Assembly (NCBI RefSeq): GCF_001423425.1
Contig: NZ_LMNX01000005.1
Location: 1-64,000, forward strand
Direction: 5' to 3'
Length of the DNA stretch: 64,000 nucleotides
Origin: Rhizobium sp. Leaf306
Lineage (GTDB): Bacteria; Pseudomonadota; Alphaproteobacteria; Rhizobiales; Rhizobiaceae
Under the pieces are notes generated by a model that was not told where the DNA came from, searched no databases, and saw only the letters and a list, made by a program, of their open reading frames with translations. Shown here piece by piece: positions 25,537-34,155 of this stretch. A program made the position numbers and the translations under genes. How positions within the stretch are numbered: the first letter of the stretch is position 1; each line of letters starts with the position of its first letter.

Positions 25537-26250
25537 TCAGCCGATCGCGAGCGCGTCTTTCAAGCCGAGGCCCTGCTTCTCCTGCAGGTCGAGATCGGCC
25601 TCGATATGATCGATATGGTGCAGCATCAGGGCGGCCGCCCGCTCGCCATCGCCGGCTTGAAGCGCGTCGAGGATGGCGAAGTGCTCGCTATGGCCGCAGC
25701 TCGATACACCTGAGCGGCCGTAAAGCGCGATCACCAGTGAAGAGCGGGCTATCAATTCGTCCATGAAGCGCTGGAGAATGGCATTTCCGGCAACGGAAGC
25801 CAGCATCAGGTGGAAATCTCCCGAAGCCTTGATCTCGGCGCGGCGTGCGGCCGGCCCGCGCTCGGTCATGTAGCGCTCTTCTTCCTGAAGCTGTCGGCGG
25901 AACTGCTCGATGTCCTCAAGCGTGATCCGCTCGAGCGCCGCCGCGACAATGCCGGGCTCGATCAGCCGGCGCGACGCGAAGATCTGACGCGCTTCGTCCG
26001 GCGACGGATTGGAAACGAAGGCGCCGCGGTTTCGCTCGGTCTTCACCAGGCCTTCGAAGGTCAGCATCTGCAGTGCGGCGCGGGCGACGGTGCGGCTGAC
26101 GTCGAACAGCGAGCCGACTTCGGCTTCCGAAAGCTTGGTTCCCGGCGCCAGCCGACGGTCGATGATCGCGTTGCGCAGCGCTTCGCGTATCGCCATAGAC
26201 CGGTCTTCCGGCGTCGTCTCACTGAGAATGATCTGCTCGCTGATACTCAT
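25537..26250 (-). CDS. GntR-family regulator (FCD/FadR-type effector domain)
   Basis: A 237-residue GntR regulator with an N-terminal winged helix (about 18-80, LFDVSRTVARAALQML) and an all-helical FCD domain (about 95-225) with the metal-site histidines expected in DFHLMLA and HIDHIEA. I use ATG 26250, spaced 8 bp from AAGGGG; the ATG at 26256 lies too close to that site. It is divergent from the PotA-like operon and immediately upstream, in the same orientation, of the amino acid importer, so it could control either. Confidence 0.88.
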   Translation of the reverse strand: MSISEQIILSETTPEDRSMAIREALRNAIIDRRLAPGTKLSEAEVGSLFDVSRTVARAALQMLTFEGLVKTERNRGAFVSNPSPDEARQIFASRRLIEPGIVAAALERITLEDIEQFRRQLQEEERYMTERGPAARRAEIKASGDFHLMLASVAGNAILQRFMDELIARSSLVIALYGRSGVSSCGHSEHFAILDALQAGDGERAAALMLHHIDHIEADLDLQEKQGLGLKDALAIG

Positions 26251-26264
26251 CACCACATCCCCTT

Positions 26265-26294
26265 AATCTCCATTACTCCAGACAAATGGAGATT
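26265..26294. promoter_or_regulatory. Inverted repeat before the GntR gene
   Basis: AATCTCCAT (26265-26273) and ATGGAGATT (26286-26294) form a perfect 9-bp inverted repeat with a 12-bp spacer, directly upstream of the AAGGGG ribosome binding site of the GntR gene. It could be an operator or a leader hairpin. Confidence 0.45.
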
Positions 26295-26369
26295 GCCAGA
26301 ACGGATGTCTTCGATCCACGGCAAGGATTGCATACGATTTGCGCATGGGATCGGTATCGATCGCACGAT

Positions 26370-26390
26370 TTTTGCGCAGTGCACGCAAAA
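26370..26390. promoter_or_regulatory. TTTTGCG-N7-CGCAAAA inverted repeat, candidate GntR operator
   Basis: A perfect 7-bp inverted repeat with a 7-bp spacer lies in the gap between the GntR gene and the PotA-like operon. A similar TTTTGC-N5-GCAAAA repeat occurs before ytfQ (37885-37901), whose operon also carries a FadR-type GntR regulator. Binding is inferred only. Confidence 0.45.
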
Positions 26391-26484
26391 CGCATTTCTC
26401 ACCGGATTGAAGTTCCAGCAGTGCCAATGGCTTAAGGAAACTGGCACGGCGGATGCATCTCGTTGTGGAAGCAGGGAGCACCGC

Positions 26485-27573
26485 ATGAGCAAGGCCGCCG
26501 AAATTGATATCGCCTCCGTCACCAAGACCTATGGGACGACGACGGCGGTCCATGCGATCAGTCTCAAGATCCCGGCCGGCACCTATTGCTGCCTGCTCGG
26601 CCCGTCCGGCTGCGGCAAGACCTCGACGCTGAGAATGATCGCGGGCCACGAGAGCATCACGTCGGGCGACGTGCGGCTCGGCAACACGGTGGTCACGGAT
26701 CTTCCGCCCGCCAAACGCGGCACGGCGATGATGTTCCAGTCCTACGCGCTGTTTCCGCATCTCGATCTCGTCGACAACGTCGCTTTCTCCCTGAAGATGA
26801 AGGGCGTCGACAAGGATGTCCGCCGTGCCAAGGCGATGGACCTGCTGCGGCTGATGCAGATGGAAGGCTATGCGACGCGCCGTCCGGCCCAGCTTTCCGG
26901 CGGTCAGCAGCAGCGCGTGGCGCTGGCGCGTGCGCTCATCACCGATCCGGAAGCGCTGCTGCTCGACGAGCCGCTTTCGGCGCTCGATCCGTTCTTGAAG
27001 ATCCGCATGCGCGCGGAGCTGAAGAAGCTGCAGACCTCGCTCGGCATCACCTTCGTGCATGTGACCCACAGCCAGGAAGAGGCGATGGCGCTTGCCGATA
27101 TCATCGTCATCATGAATGACGGCCGCATCGAGCAGGCTGCCCATCCGCGTGTCGTGTTCGAAAAGCCGGCGACGGCCTTCGTTGCGAAGTTCATGGGCAA
27201 CCACAACGTCATTTCCGGTCGCGTCACCAAAAGCGCGGGCCAGGAACTGATGCTGTCCGTGCCGGCCGGTGCCGACTTCCTTGCCGTCGGCGACAATGGC
27301 GAATTGACCGATCAGGCCGATATCGCCATCCGCACCGATCATGTGCGGATCGGCCAGCCGTCCGAGACGGGCCTCGGCTTCACCGGCTCTATCACCAATA
27401 TCGAATATCGCGGTTCCTCGGTGAAGCTGTCAGTCAACGGCGCCGGCATCGAGGATTTTACCGCGATCCTCTCCGACACCGATTTCTTCGCCAATCCGGT
27501 CAAGGTCGGAGAGGCGATCCCCCTCTGCTGGGGCCGGGAGGACGCCATTGTCCTCGGGCGCCTCAAGCACTGA
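26485..27573 (+). CDS. Polyamine-type ABC transporter ATPase (PotA-like)
   Basis: A 362-residue ATPase with an N-terminal nucleotide-binding domain and a C-terminal TOBE regulatory domain (about 285-355). Walker A GPSGCGKTS (about 39-47), Q-loop MFQSYALFPH, signature LSGGQQQRVALARAL, Walker B ALLLDEPLSALD. The family is the iron/putrescine/thiamine (POPT) type. An open frame extends over 220 codons upstream but is antisense to the GntR gene; ATG 26485 after GGGAGC gives the family length. It is followed by a binding protein and two permeases, then a racemase and an acetyltransferase. Confidence 0.93.
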   Translation: MSKAAEIDIASVTKTYGTTTAVHAISLKIPAGTYCCLLGPSGCGKTSTLRMIAGHESITSGDVRLGNTVVTDLPPAKRGTAMMFQSYALFPHLDLVDNVAFSLKMKGVDKDVRRAKAMDLLRLMQMEGYATRRPAQLSGGQQQRVALARALITDPEALLLDEPLSALDPFLKIRMRAELKKLQTSLGITFVHVTHSQEEAMALADIIVIMNDGRIEQAAHPRVVFEKPATAFVAKFMGNHNVISGRVTKSAGQELMLSVPAGADFLAVGDNGELTDQADIAIRTDHVRIGQPSETGLGFTGSITNIEYRGSSVKLSVNGAGIEDFTAILSDTDFFANPVKVGEAIPLCWGREDAIVLGRLKH

Positions 27574-27604
27574 TCCCACTCACAATAATCAACTAGAGGA
27601 GAAC

Positions 27605-28900
27605 ATGGGAATGACTGAAATCCAAAAGGGCGCAAAGGGACTTTCGCGCCGCTCGCTGCTGAAGACCGCATCCGCCGCTGCCGGCCTTGCCGCCGGCTCG
27701 GGCGCCATTACCGGCTTCCCGACTATCTGGGCGCAGAACCCGATCACGATCCGCCAGTTTGGTACAGGCGTTTCGAACCTCAATGCGATTGCCGAAAAGT
27801 GCAAGGCCGATCTCGGCATCACGCTCGAGATGACCGCAACGGACTCCGATGCTGCTGCCCAGCGCGCCGTCACGCAGCCGAACTCCTACGACATCGCCGA
27901 TATCGAATACTGGATCCTCAAGAAGGTCTATCCGGCAGGCGTCATCCAGCCGATGGATGTGAAGAAGCTGAAATATTACGACAAGGTCGTGCCGCTGTTC
28001 AAGAACGGCAAGCTGAAGCCCGACAGCGTGATCGCCCAGGGCACGGCGCCGCATACGGTCGGCTTCGTTGAAAAGGCGGGCGATAAGAAGTTCGCCAAGG
28101 AAGAGACCCAGTGGTTCACCATGATGCCGACGATCTACAATGCCGATACGCTCGGCATTCGTCCGGATCTGGTCGGTCGTGAGATCTCCACCTGGGCCGA
28201 TATCATGGACCCGAAGTTCAAGGGCAAGACGTCCATCCTGAACATTCCGTCGATCGGCATCATGGATGCCGCGATGATCATGGAAGCCATGGGCAACATC
28301 AAATATGCCGACAAGGGCAACATGACCAAGGCGGAGATCGATGCGACCATCGATTTCCTGATCAAGGCCAAGCAGGCAGGCCAGTTCCGCGCCTTCTGGA
28401 AGTCGTTCGACGAAAGCGTCAACCTGATGTCGTCGGGCGAAGTCATCATCCAGTCGATGTGGTCGCCAGCCGTTGCCGCTGTCCGCTCCAAGGGCATCGC
28501 CTGCAAGTATCAGCCGCTCAAGGAAGGCTATCGCTCGTGGGGCGGCGGTCTCGGTCTTGCCGCGCATCTGTCCGGCGCCAAGCTCGATGCGGTCTATGAA
28601 TATATCAACTGGTACACATCCGGTTGGGTCGGTGCCTACCTCAACCGCCAGGGTTACTATTCCGCCGCCATGGACACCGCCAAGGAACACATGTCGGCCG
28701 ACGAATGGGGCTACTGGATCGAAGGCAAGGCAGCCCAGGGCGATATCGTCGCGCCCGATGGCAAGGTCATGGAAAAGGCCGGTGCGGTTCGCGATGGCGG
28801 CTCCTTCGAGGAACGCATGGGCCATGTGGCCTGCTGGAATTCGGTGATGGATGAGGACCGTTACATGGTTCGCCGCTGGAACGAGTTCATCGCGGCGTAA
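27605..28900 (+). CDS. Tat-exported substrate-binding protein (PotD-like)
   Basis: A 431-residue periplasmic binding protein of the spermidine/putrescine (SBP_bac_8-like) family. The signal is of twin-arginine type (SRRSLLKTASAAAGLAAG, about residues 14-31), so it is probably exported folded. Mid-protein features include NYVDQP-like SYDIADIEYWILKK and VEKAGDKKFAKEETQWF. AGAGGAGAAC precedes ATG 27605. It is somewhat longer than PotD (about 350). The associated racemase hints at a chiral cyclic amide or amino acid derivative rather than a simple polyamine, but this is inference. Confidence 0.9.
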   Translation: MGMTEIQKGAKGLSRRSLLKTASAAAGLAAGSGAITGFPTIWAQNPITIRQFGTGVSNLNAIAEKCKADLGITLEMTATDSDAAAQRAVTQPNSYDIADIEYWILKKVYPAGVIQPMDVKKLKYYDKVVPLFKNGKLKPDSVIAQGTAPHTVGFVEKAGDKKFAKEETQWFTMMPTIYNADTLGIRPDLVGREISTWADIMDPKFKGKTSILNIPSIGIMDAAMIMEAMGNIKYADKGNMTKAEIDATIDFLIKAKQAGQFRAFWKSFDESVNLMSSGEVIIQSMWSPAVAAVRSKGIACKYQPLKEGYRSWGGGLGLAAHLSGAKLDAVYEYINWYTSGWVGAYLNRQGYYSAAMDTAKEHMSADEWGYWIEGKAAQGDIVAPDGKVMEKAGAVRDGGSFEERMGHVACWNSVMDEDRYMVRRWNEFIAA

Positions 28901-28915
28901 CGGCAGGTACGACAT

Positions 28916-29009
28916 GTCCCCTCCCCCTTGTGGGGAGGGTTAGGGAGGGGCCTTTCTTCAAAACCCCTCCCGGCCTGCCGGCCACCCTCCCCACAAGGGG
29001 GAGGGGGAC
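28916..29009. repeat. RIME-like palindromic intergenic repeat
   Basis: About 94 bp between the binding-protein and permease genes. A 25-nt left arm (28916-28940) is complementary to a 26-nt right arm (28984-29009), with one extra base. Inside, GGGAGGGG (28943-28950) pairs with CCCCTCCC (28964-28971), and a GGCC-rich core follows. Nested palindromes rich in CCCTCCCC with CTTGTGGGGAGGG are a hallmark of rhizobial intergenic mosaic elements; I name it by resemblance. Only one copy is in the window. In RNA it would form a very stable hairpin within the operon. Confidence 0.75.
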
Positions 29010-29051
29010 TTGCGGCACCGCTCCATCTTTCGACGAAGGCAGGAAACACCG

Positions 29052-29963
29052 ATGGCGACGATCACATCCGCGGACGCGGTGAAACCGGAAATGCCCAAAG
29101 CCCGCAGCTTTCGCATCCCGCTCGGCCTCGTCTCCTATCTGCAGGCGACGCCGCTGACGCTGATCCTTGGGTTCTTCCTGGCGCTTCCCATCCTGATGAT
29201 CGTGATCGTGAGTTTCTGGGATTACGATTTCGCCCAGATGTATCCCGACTTTTTGACCATGAACTATGTGGAAACGCTCGGATCCTGGGTCACCTGGAAG
29301 ACCTATCTCAACACGCTGAAATTTGCGGCGATCGTCTGGGCGATCACGCTGTTCGTCGGATTCTGGGTCGCCTATTTTCTCGCCTTCCACATTCGCACCT
29401 CGGCGATGCAGATGGTGCTGTTTCTGGTCTGCACCGTGCCGTTTCTGACATCCAACATCATCAGGATGATTTCGTGGATCCCGGTTCTCGGGCGAAACGG
29501 GTTGATCAACAGCGCGCTCGTCAGTGCCGGCATCGTGCCGGAGCCGATCCAGTGGCTGCTCTACTCGGATTTCGCCGTGGTGCTTGCCATGGTGCATCTC
29601 TACACGCTGTTCATGGTGACGCCGATCTTCAACACGCTGATGCGCATCGACAAATCGCTCGTCGAAGCGGCGCGTGATGCCGGCGCCACGTCCTTTCAGA
29701 TCCTCACCAATGTCATCATTCCGCTTGCCAAGCCCGGCATGGCGATCGGCACGATCTTCGTGGTGACGCTTGTGATGGCCGACTTTTCCACCGTGCAGGT
29801 CATGTCCGGCGGCCAGAGCGCTTCGGTGGCGCTGATGATGAAGAACCAGATGTCGTTGCTGCAATATCCGGCTGCCGCCGCCAACGCGGTGGTTCTCCTG
29901 GTCCTCGTTCTCTTGATGGTCGCGGGCATCCTGCGCATCGTCGATATCCGCAAAGAACTGTGA
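29052..29963 (+). CDS. Polyamine-type ABC transporter permease (PotB-like)
   Basis: A 303-residue permease of the BPD_transp_1 family with about six helices and the EAA loop EAARDAGATSFQILTNVIIP (core EAARDAGA, about residues 210-217). The N-terminal 28 residues are hydrophilic. The start ATG 29052 follows the sequence AGGAAACACCG just past the repeat element. It pairs with the next permease gene, 18 bp downstream. Confidence 0.92.
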   Translation: MATITSADAVKPEMPKARSFRIPLGLVSYLQATPLTLILGFFLALPILMIVIVSFWDYDFAQMYPDFLTMNYVETLGSWVTWKTYLNTLKFAAIVWAITLFVGFWVAYFLAFHIRTSAMQMVLFLVCTVPFLTSNIIRMISWIPVLGRNGLINSALVSAGIVPEPIQWLLYSDFAVVLAMVHLYTLFMVTPIFNTLMRIDKSLVEAARDAGATSFQILTNVIIPLAKPGMAIGTIFVVTLVMADFSTVQVMSGGQSASVALMMKNQMSLLQYPAAAANAVVLLVLVLLMVAGILRIVDIRKEL

Positions 29964-29981
29964 AGATGGGGGAGCTTTGAG

Positions 29982-30800
29982 ATGCACAGCGACAAGCGCG
30001 GCCGCGAATTCTATTTCCTCGCCCTATTCTTCGCCATCTTCGTGCTGTTTCTATACGGGCCCCTGTCGGCGGTGCTGATCCTGTCGTTCCAGGGACCGAA
30101 TGGCGGCCTGACATTTCCGTTGAACGGCGTCTCCACCCGCTGGTTCGTCAATCTGTTCGAGACCCAGGCGGTCGGCGACTTCGGTGGTTCGTTCCGCCGC
30201 TCCACGGCACTCGGGGTGATGGTGATGATCGTCACCGTCGTCGTGGCACTTCTGGCGGGCCTTGCCTTTCGCCGCAAGTTTGCGGGTGCGACGGCTCTCT
30301 TTTATCTGGCAGTGGCCAGTCTCGTCGTGCCGTCGATCATCGTCTCGCTCGGCATCGGCGTCGTTTTCCAGCAGTTCGGGCTGGAGCCTACCTGGTACAC
30401 GTCTGCCTTCGGCGCGCATCTGACCTGGACCCTGCCGTTCGGCGTGCTGATCATGTTTGCCGTGTTCAACCGCTTTTCGCCCGCCTATGAAGAGGCCGCG
30501 CGCGATCTCGGCGCCTCGTCCTGGCAGACGTTTTCCAATGTCGTGCTGCCGATGATCGCACCCAGCCTGATCGGCGTCGGACTGTTCGGCTTCACGCTTT
30601 CCTATGACGAGTTTGCCCGCACGCTGATGACGGCTGGCACGTACAATACGCTGCCACTCGAAATCTACGGCATGACCACCAATGTCACGACGCCGGTACT
30701 TTATGCGCTGGGGACGGTGACGACGGTGTTCTCGTTCCTGGTCATTGCCGGAACGCTCGGCTTGATCGTCTATATCAACCGTCGCCGCCTGCGGAGCTGA
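29982..30800 (+). CDS. Polyamine-type ABC transporter permease (PotC-like)
   Basis: A 272-residue BPD_transp_1 permease with the EAA loop EEAARDLGASSWQTFSNVVLP (core EAARDLGASS, about 170-179). The first helix (LALFFAIFVLFLYGPL) is characteristic of PotC. GGGGGAGCTTTGAG precedes the ATG. It completes the ATPase-binding protein-permease-permease importer. Confidence 0.92.
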   Translation: MHSDKRGREFYFLALFFAIFVLFLYGPLSAVLILSFQGPNGGLTFPLNGVSTRWFVNLFETQAVGDFGGSFRRSTALGVMVMIVTVVVALLAGLAFRRKFAGATALFYLAVASLVVPSIIVSLGIGVVFQQFGLEPTWYTSAFGAHLTWTLPFGVLIMFAVFNRFSPAYEEAARDLGASSWQTFSNVVLPMIAPSLIGVGLFGFTLSYDEFARTLMTAGTYNTLPLEIYGMTTNVTTPVLYALGTVTTVFSFLVIAGTLGLIVYINRRRLRS

Positions 30801-30809
30801 ACCCACACG

Positions 30810-31556
30810 ATGCGCATTCTGATCGTCAACCCCAATACAACGGCCAGCATGACGGCGACCGTTGCCGACAGCGCCGCCCGCGTTGCCAATTCCGGCACGC
30901 AGATCGAGGCCGTCACATCGTCCATGGGGCCGGTGTCGATCGAGGGCTATTATGATGAGGTGTTTGCGGTCCCCGGCCTTTTGGTCGAGCTTGCCAAGGG
31001 TGAAAAGGCCGGTGCCGACGCGGCGATCATCGCCTGTTTCGATGATACGGGGCTCGATGCGGCGCGGGCTCTCGCAAACATTCCGGTTATCGGCATCTGC
31101 GAAGCGGCGCTTTCTGCCACCGCCTTTATCGCGCAACGCTTTACCATCGTGACGACCATGGAGCGCTCACGCCTGCCGCTCGAACATCTCGTCCATCGCT
31201 ATGGCATGTCTGGCCGCTGCAAGGTGCGGGCCGCCGATATCCCGGTTCTGTCGCTGGAAGATCCGACATCCAACGCGCGCGAGCGCCTTCGCTTAGAAAT
31301 CGCGCTAGCCTTGAAGGAAGACAAGGCCGAGGCGATCGTGCTCGGTTGCGCCGGCATGGCAGACCTCACCGCAGAGCTGCGGGCCGAATTCGGGGTGCCA
31401 GTCGTGGATGGTGTCGCGGCTGCCGTCAAACAGGCGGAAATGCTGGTGGCACTCGGCCTGTCGACAGCTAAAAACGGCGCCTATGCGACGCCGGTCAACA
31501 AGCTGTATGCGGGGCTTCTCGAGGGTTTTGCGCCTAGCAGGCTTGCGACGCGATGA
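30810..31556 (+). CDS. Asp/Glu/hydantoin racemase-family protein
   Basis: A 248-residue racemase of the hydantoin/allantoin racemase group. It opens with MRILIVNPNTT, the family signature, and has both catalytic cysteines: Cys76 in IIACFDD and Cys180 in VLGCAGM. These supply the two-base mechanism that inverts the C5 of hydantoins or allantoin. It follows the permease gene by 9 bp and overlaps the acetyltransferase gene by 4 bp, so it is part of the importer operon. That points to import of a racemising cyclic ureide. No hydantoinase or carbamoylase lies in this operon, though the cytosine deaminase-like gene at 18964 could contribute. Confidence 0.88.
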   Translation: MRILIVNPNTTASMTATVADSAARVANSGTQIEAVTSSMGPVSIEGYYDEVFAVPGLLVELAKGEKAGADAAIIACFDDTGLDAARALANIPVIGICEAALSATAFIAQRFTIVTTMERSRLPLEHLVHRYGMSGRCKVRAADIPVLSLEDPTSNARERLRLEIALALKEDKAEAIVLGCAGMADLTAELRAEFGVPVVDGVAAAVKQAEMLVALGLSTAKNGAYATPVNKLYAGLLEGFAPSRLATR

Positions 31557-32389
31557 CAGGCTCAGCCGTCATCCGGACGCTGGCACTTTCGGAGCTTGAA
31601 TGCCTTCTCGACTGGGCGAGAGCGGAAGGCTGGAACCCCGGGCTTGCCGATGCGGCGGCCTTTCATGCGGCGGATCCCGAGGGGTTCATCGGCTGTTTCG
31701 TCAATGGCGTACTAGCAGCGGGCATCTCCGCTGTGCGATACGGCCATGACTTCGGGTTTATCGGCCTCTATATCGCAAATCCCGATTTTCGCGGGCAGGG
31801 TATGGGCCGGCGTGTATGGGATGCTGGCATGGCCCATCTGGAGGGACGCACGATCGGTCTCGATGGCGTTGCGGAGCAACAGCAGAATTATCGCAGCATG
31901 GGGTTCGAGCCGTTCTACGAGAGTATACGCTGGAGTGGCCGCCTCAAAGGTACCGCCGTTGCCGGCGTGACCGATGTCAACGTTGGTAATTTGCCGGCTA
32001 TCATCCACTACGATGGCAGCGTCTTCCCGCAAGTCCGCGAGGCGTTTCTTCACGCGTGGCTGAAGCCGCCGAGGTCGACGAAGGTCCTGATCGAGGATGA
32101 AGAGATCAGAGGCTACGGCGTCTGCCGAAAATGTCGCGACGGGTTCAAGATCGGTCCGCTTTTTGCCGAAGGTTTGAGCGAAGCCGTATCGTTGCTGCGA
32201 GGCCTTGCCGTGGAAACCGGAGGCGAGACCATTCACATTGATGTGCCGGCGCCGCAGCAGGCATTTGCCGACTATCTGGCAGAAGCCGGATTCAAAAAAG
32301 GTTTTACGACAGCCCGAATGTATCGCGGCTTGCCGCCGTCAGCGCAGACATCCGATGTCTTCGGGGTCACGACGTTGGAACTCGGGTAG
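31553..32389 (+). CDS. GNAT-family N-acetyltransferase with C-terminal YitH-like domain
   Basis: A 278-residue protein with an N-terminal GNAT domain (about 5-130) and a second, acetyltransferase-like C-terminal domain (about 145-275). The acetyl-CoA loop reads RGQGMG (about 81-86) after the LYIANPDF strand. The pattern matches YitH/HolE-like two-domain GNATs. Its 3' end overlaps the convergent FadR-type regulator gene by 23 bp. The substrate is unknown; its place as last gene of the importer-racemase operon suggests it modifies an amine product. Confidence 0.85.
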   Translation: MTGSAVIRTLALSELECLLDWARAEGWNPGLADAAAFHAADPEGFIGCFVNGVLAAGISAVRYGHDFGFIGLYIANPDFRGQGMGRRVWDAGMAHLEGRTIGLDGVAEQQQNYRSMGFEPFYESIRWSGRLKGTAVAGVTDVNVGNLPAIIHYDGSVFPQVREAFLHAWLKPPRSTKVLIEDEEIRGYGVCRKCRDGFKIGPLFAEGLSEAVSLLRGLAVETGGETIHIDVPAPQQAFADYLAEAGFKKGFTTARMYRGLPPSAQTSDVFGVTTLELG

Positions 32390-33167
32390 AATCCGGGAAG
32401 CGCAGCTCGGCGGTTTTGTTGCCTGGCACGTTCTCCGCAGCATCCAGCGACGTGCGGATGCGGATTTTGCCGACGTCGATCACATGACGCATCGCCGACA
32501 TCGCCTTTTGCGGATCGCGGGACGCGATGGCATGGGCGATGCGCAGATGGTTGGAGGCGACTTCGTCGATCATTTCCGGCGACGCGGCCGGTGACGACAG
32601 CTGGAAGGAAATCGCCAGTGCCGCCTCGATCAAAGCGCTTGCCGAACGCATGAACGGATTGCCGGACATGCGGGCAATGGCCAGGTGGAATTCGAGATCC
32701 ACGTTGGCGATTGATTCCGGCGTGTGGTTGAGATTGTCGAATTTGGCAGCGATCGCGTAAAGCGAAACGATGTCGTCGCTCGTTGCCCTCAAAGCCGCCG
32801 CCGCCGCCGCTGCCGGCTCAAGCGCGGTGCGCATTTCGGCCAGATGCTCGATGAACTCGTAGTCGAGACTCGTCTCGAAACGCCAACTCAAGACATCCGC
32901 GTCGAAGAAATTCCAGCTCGAACTGTCGAGGACGCGGGTACCGACCTTCGCCTTGGCTTCGACCAGCCGCTTGGCAGACAGCGTCTTCATCGCCTCGCGT
33001 AACACCGTGCGCGATACGCCGAACCGTGCCGAAAGCTCGGTGTCGCCGGGCAGGAGAGAGCCTTCCGGGAACGTGCCGGAAACGATCCCGCGGCCAAGCC
33101 CAGCGACCACCGTTGCGTGGTTGCTACGGCGCTTTCGCCCGTTAATCGTCGTTTCCAGCAAACTCAA
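32367..33167 (-). CDS. FadR-type GntR-family transcriptional regulator
   Basis: A 266-residue GntR regulator with a winged helix (about 15-75, RFGVSRTVLREAMKTL) and an FCD effector domain (about 95-235), including DLEFHLAIARMSGN and the histidine in SNHLRIAHAI. I place the start at TTG 33167: AAGGAG lies 7 bp upstream and the codon sits immediately after the yjfF stop. The longer frame runs back into yjfF. It is the last gene of the ytfQRT-yjfF operon and probably controls the divergent ytfQ/gguC promoter region. Related regulators sense sugar acids. Confidence 0.87.
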   Translation of the reverse strand: MSLLETTINGRKRRSNHATVVAGLGRGIVSGTFPEGSLLPGDTELSARFGVSRTVLREAMKTLSAKRLVEAKAKVGTRVLDSSSWNFFDADVLSWRFETSLDYEFIEHLAEMRTALEPAAAAAAALRATSDDIVSLYAIAAKFDNLNHTPESIANVDLEFHLAIARMSGNPFMRSASALIEAALAISFQLSSPAASPEMIDEVASNHLRIAHAIASRDPQKAMSAMRHVIDVGKIRIRTSLDAAENVPGNKTAELRFPDSTRVPTS

Positions 33168-33168
33168 A

Positions 33169-34155
33169 CTAGATCTCCTTAAGCCGACTCTCGGCCAATC
33201 GCCGGTTTGAATACCAGATGATACCGCGCTGCAACACAATGAACACGAAAAGGAGGATGCCGATGACGATCTTCGTCCACCAGGAAGACAGTGTTCCGTC
33301 GAAGACGATGTAGGTCTGGATCAGGCCTTGGATAAGAATGCCGACGAACGTGCCGGCCACAAGCCCGACGCCGCCGGTCAAAAGCGTTCCGCCGATGACA
33401 ACTGCCGCAATCGCATCGAGTTCGACGCCGACGGTCGCAAGCGAATAACCCGACGAGGTATAAAGCGTGTATGCGATTCCGGCGAGGCCCGATAGGAAGC
33501 CTGACAGGGCATAGATGCCGATCGTCGTGGAGCCGACGGGTACGCCCATCAGTTCCGCCGACTGGATATTGCCGCCGATCGCGTAGACATTTGCGCCGAA
33601 CCGCGTCCTTCCGGCAATGAACCCGCCGATGATGAAGACGAGCAGCATCAAGATCGCAAGCGCCGTCAGCCGCCCGCCGCCGGGAAAGCGAAAGTAGAAA
33701 CCCTGGATCGCGTCGATCATCTCGTGGCTGATCGGTACCGACGCGGTGGAAATCAGGTAGGCGGCACCGCGCGCGAGAAACATGCCGGCCAGTGTGACGA
33801 CGAAAGGCGGAATGCCAAGATAACGGATCATCGCACCCATCAGGCTGCCAAACAGCGTGGAGATGACGAGAACGGCCAAGAACGCGGTGAGGGGGTGCAG
33901 GCCGAGCGAGCCGACGGCCACGGCCACGAACACGCTCGTGAAGGCGATCACCGAGCCGATCGAGAGATCGATGCCTCCCGACAGAATGACGAAGGTCATG
34001 CCGACAGCGGCGATGCCGAGAAACGCGTTGTCCGTCAGCAGATTGCCGATCACCCTCGTCGACAGCATGTTCGGAAACTGCAGGATGCAGAGACCGTAGG
34101 CTATGACGAAGATGGCAAGCGTCGTGACGAAGGGAAGGTTGCGGGTGTGGATCAT
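33169..34155 (-). CDS. yjfF: Galactofuranose-type ABC transporter permease YjfF
   Basis: A 328-residue CUT2 permease closely resembling E. coli YjfF along its length: RVIGNLLTDNAFLGI, the core VILSGGIDLSIGSVIAF, VELDAIAAVVIGGTLL and FDGTLSSWWTKI. YjfF and YtfT form the heterodimeric channel of the galactofuranose importer; this is the only CUT2 system in the window with two different permeases. The start overlaps the ytfT stop by 4 bp. Assignment rests on recalled sequence of the E. coli proteins. Confidence 0.92.
   Translation of the reverse strand: MIHTRNLPFVTTLAIFVIAYGLCILQFPNMLSTRVIGNLLTDNAFLGIAAVGMTFVILSGGIDLSIGSVIAFTSVFVAVAVGSLGLHPLTAFLAVLVISTLFGSLMGAMIRYLGIPPFVVTLAGMFLARGAAYLISTASVPISHEMIDAIQGFYFRFPGGGRLTALAILMLLVFIIGGFIAGRTRFGANVYAIGGNIQSAELMGVPVGSTTIGIYALSGFLSGLAGIAYTLYTSSGYSLATVGVELDAIAAVVIGGTLLTGGVGLVAGTFVGILIQGLIQTYIVFDGTLSSWWTKIVIGILLFVFIVLQRGIIWYSNRRLAESRLKEI

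Noticed and set aside
26265..26294. Intrinsic terminator in the GntR-PotA gap
   Set aside because: The inverted repeat lies upstream of both divergent genes, with no transcript ending there and no T-run.
25810..26484. N-terminal extension of the PotA-like ATPase frame
   Set aside because: It is antisense to the GntR gene, has no family similarity, and ATG 26485 with a ribosome binding site gives the normal family length.
28916..29009. CRISPR-like or tandem repeat
   Set aside because: It is a single nested palindrome with no regularly spaced repeat units.
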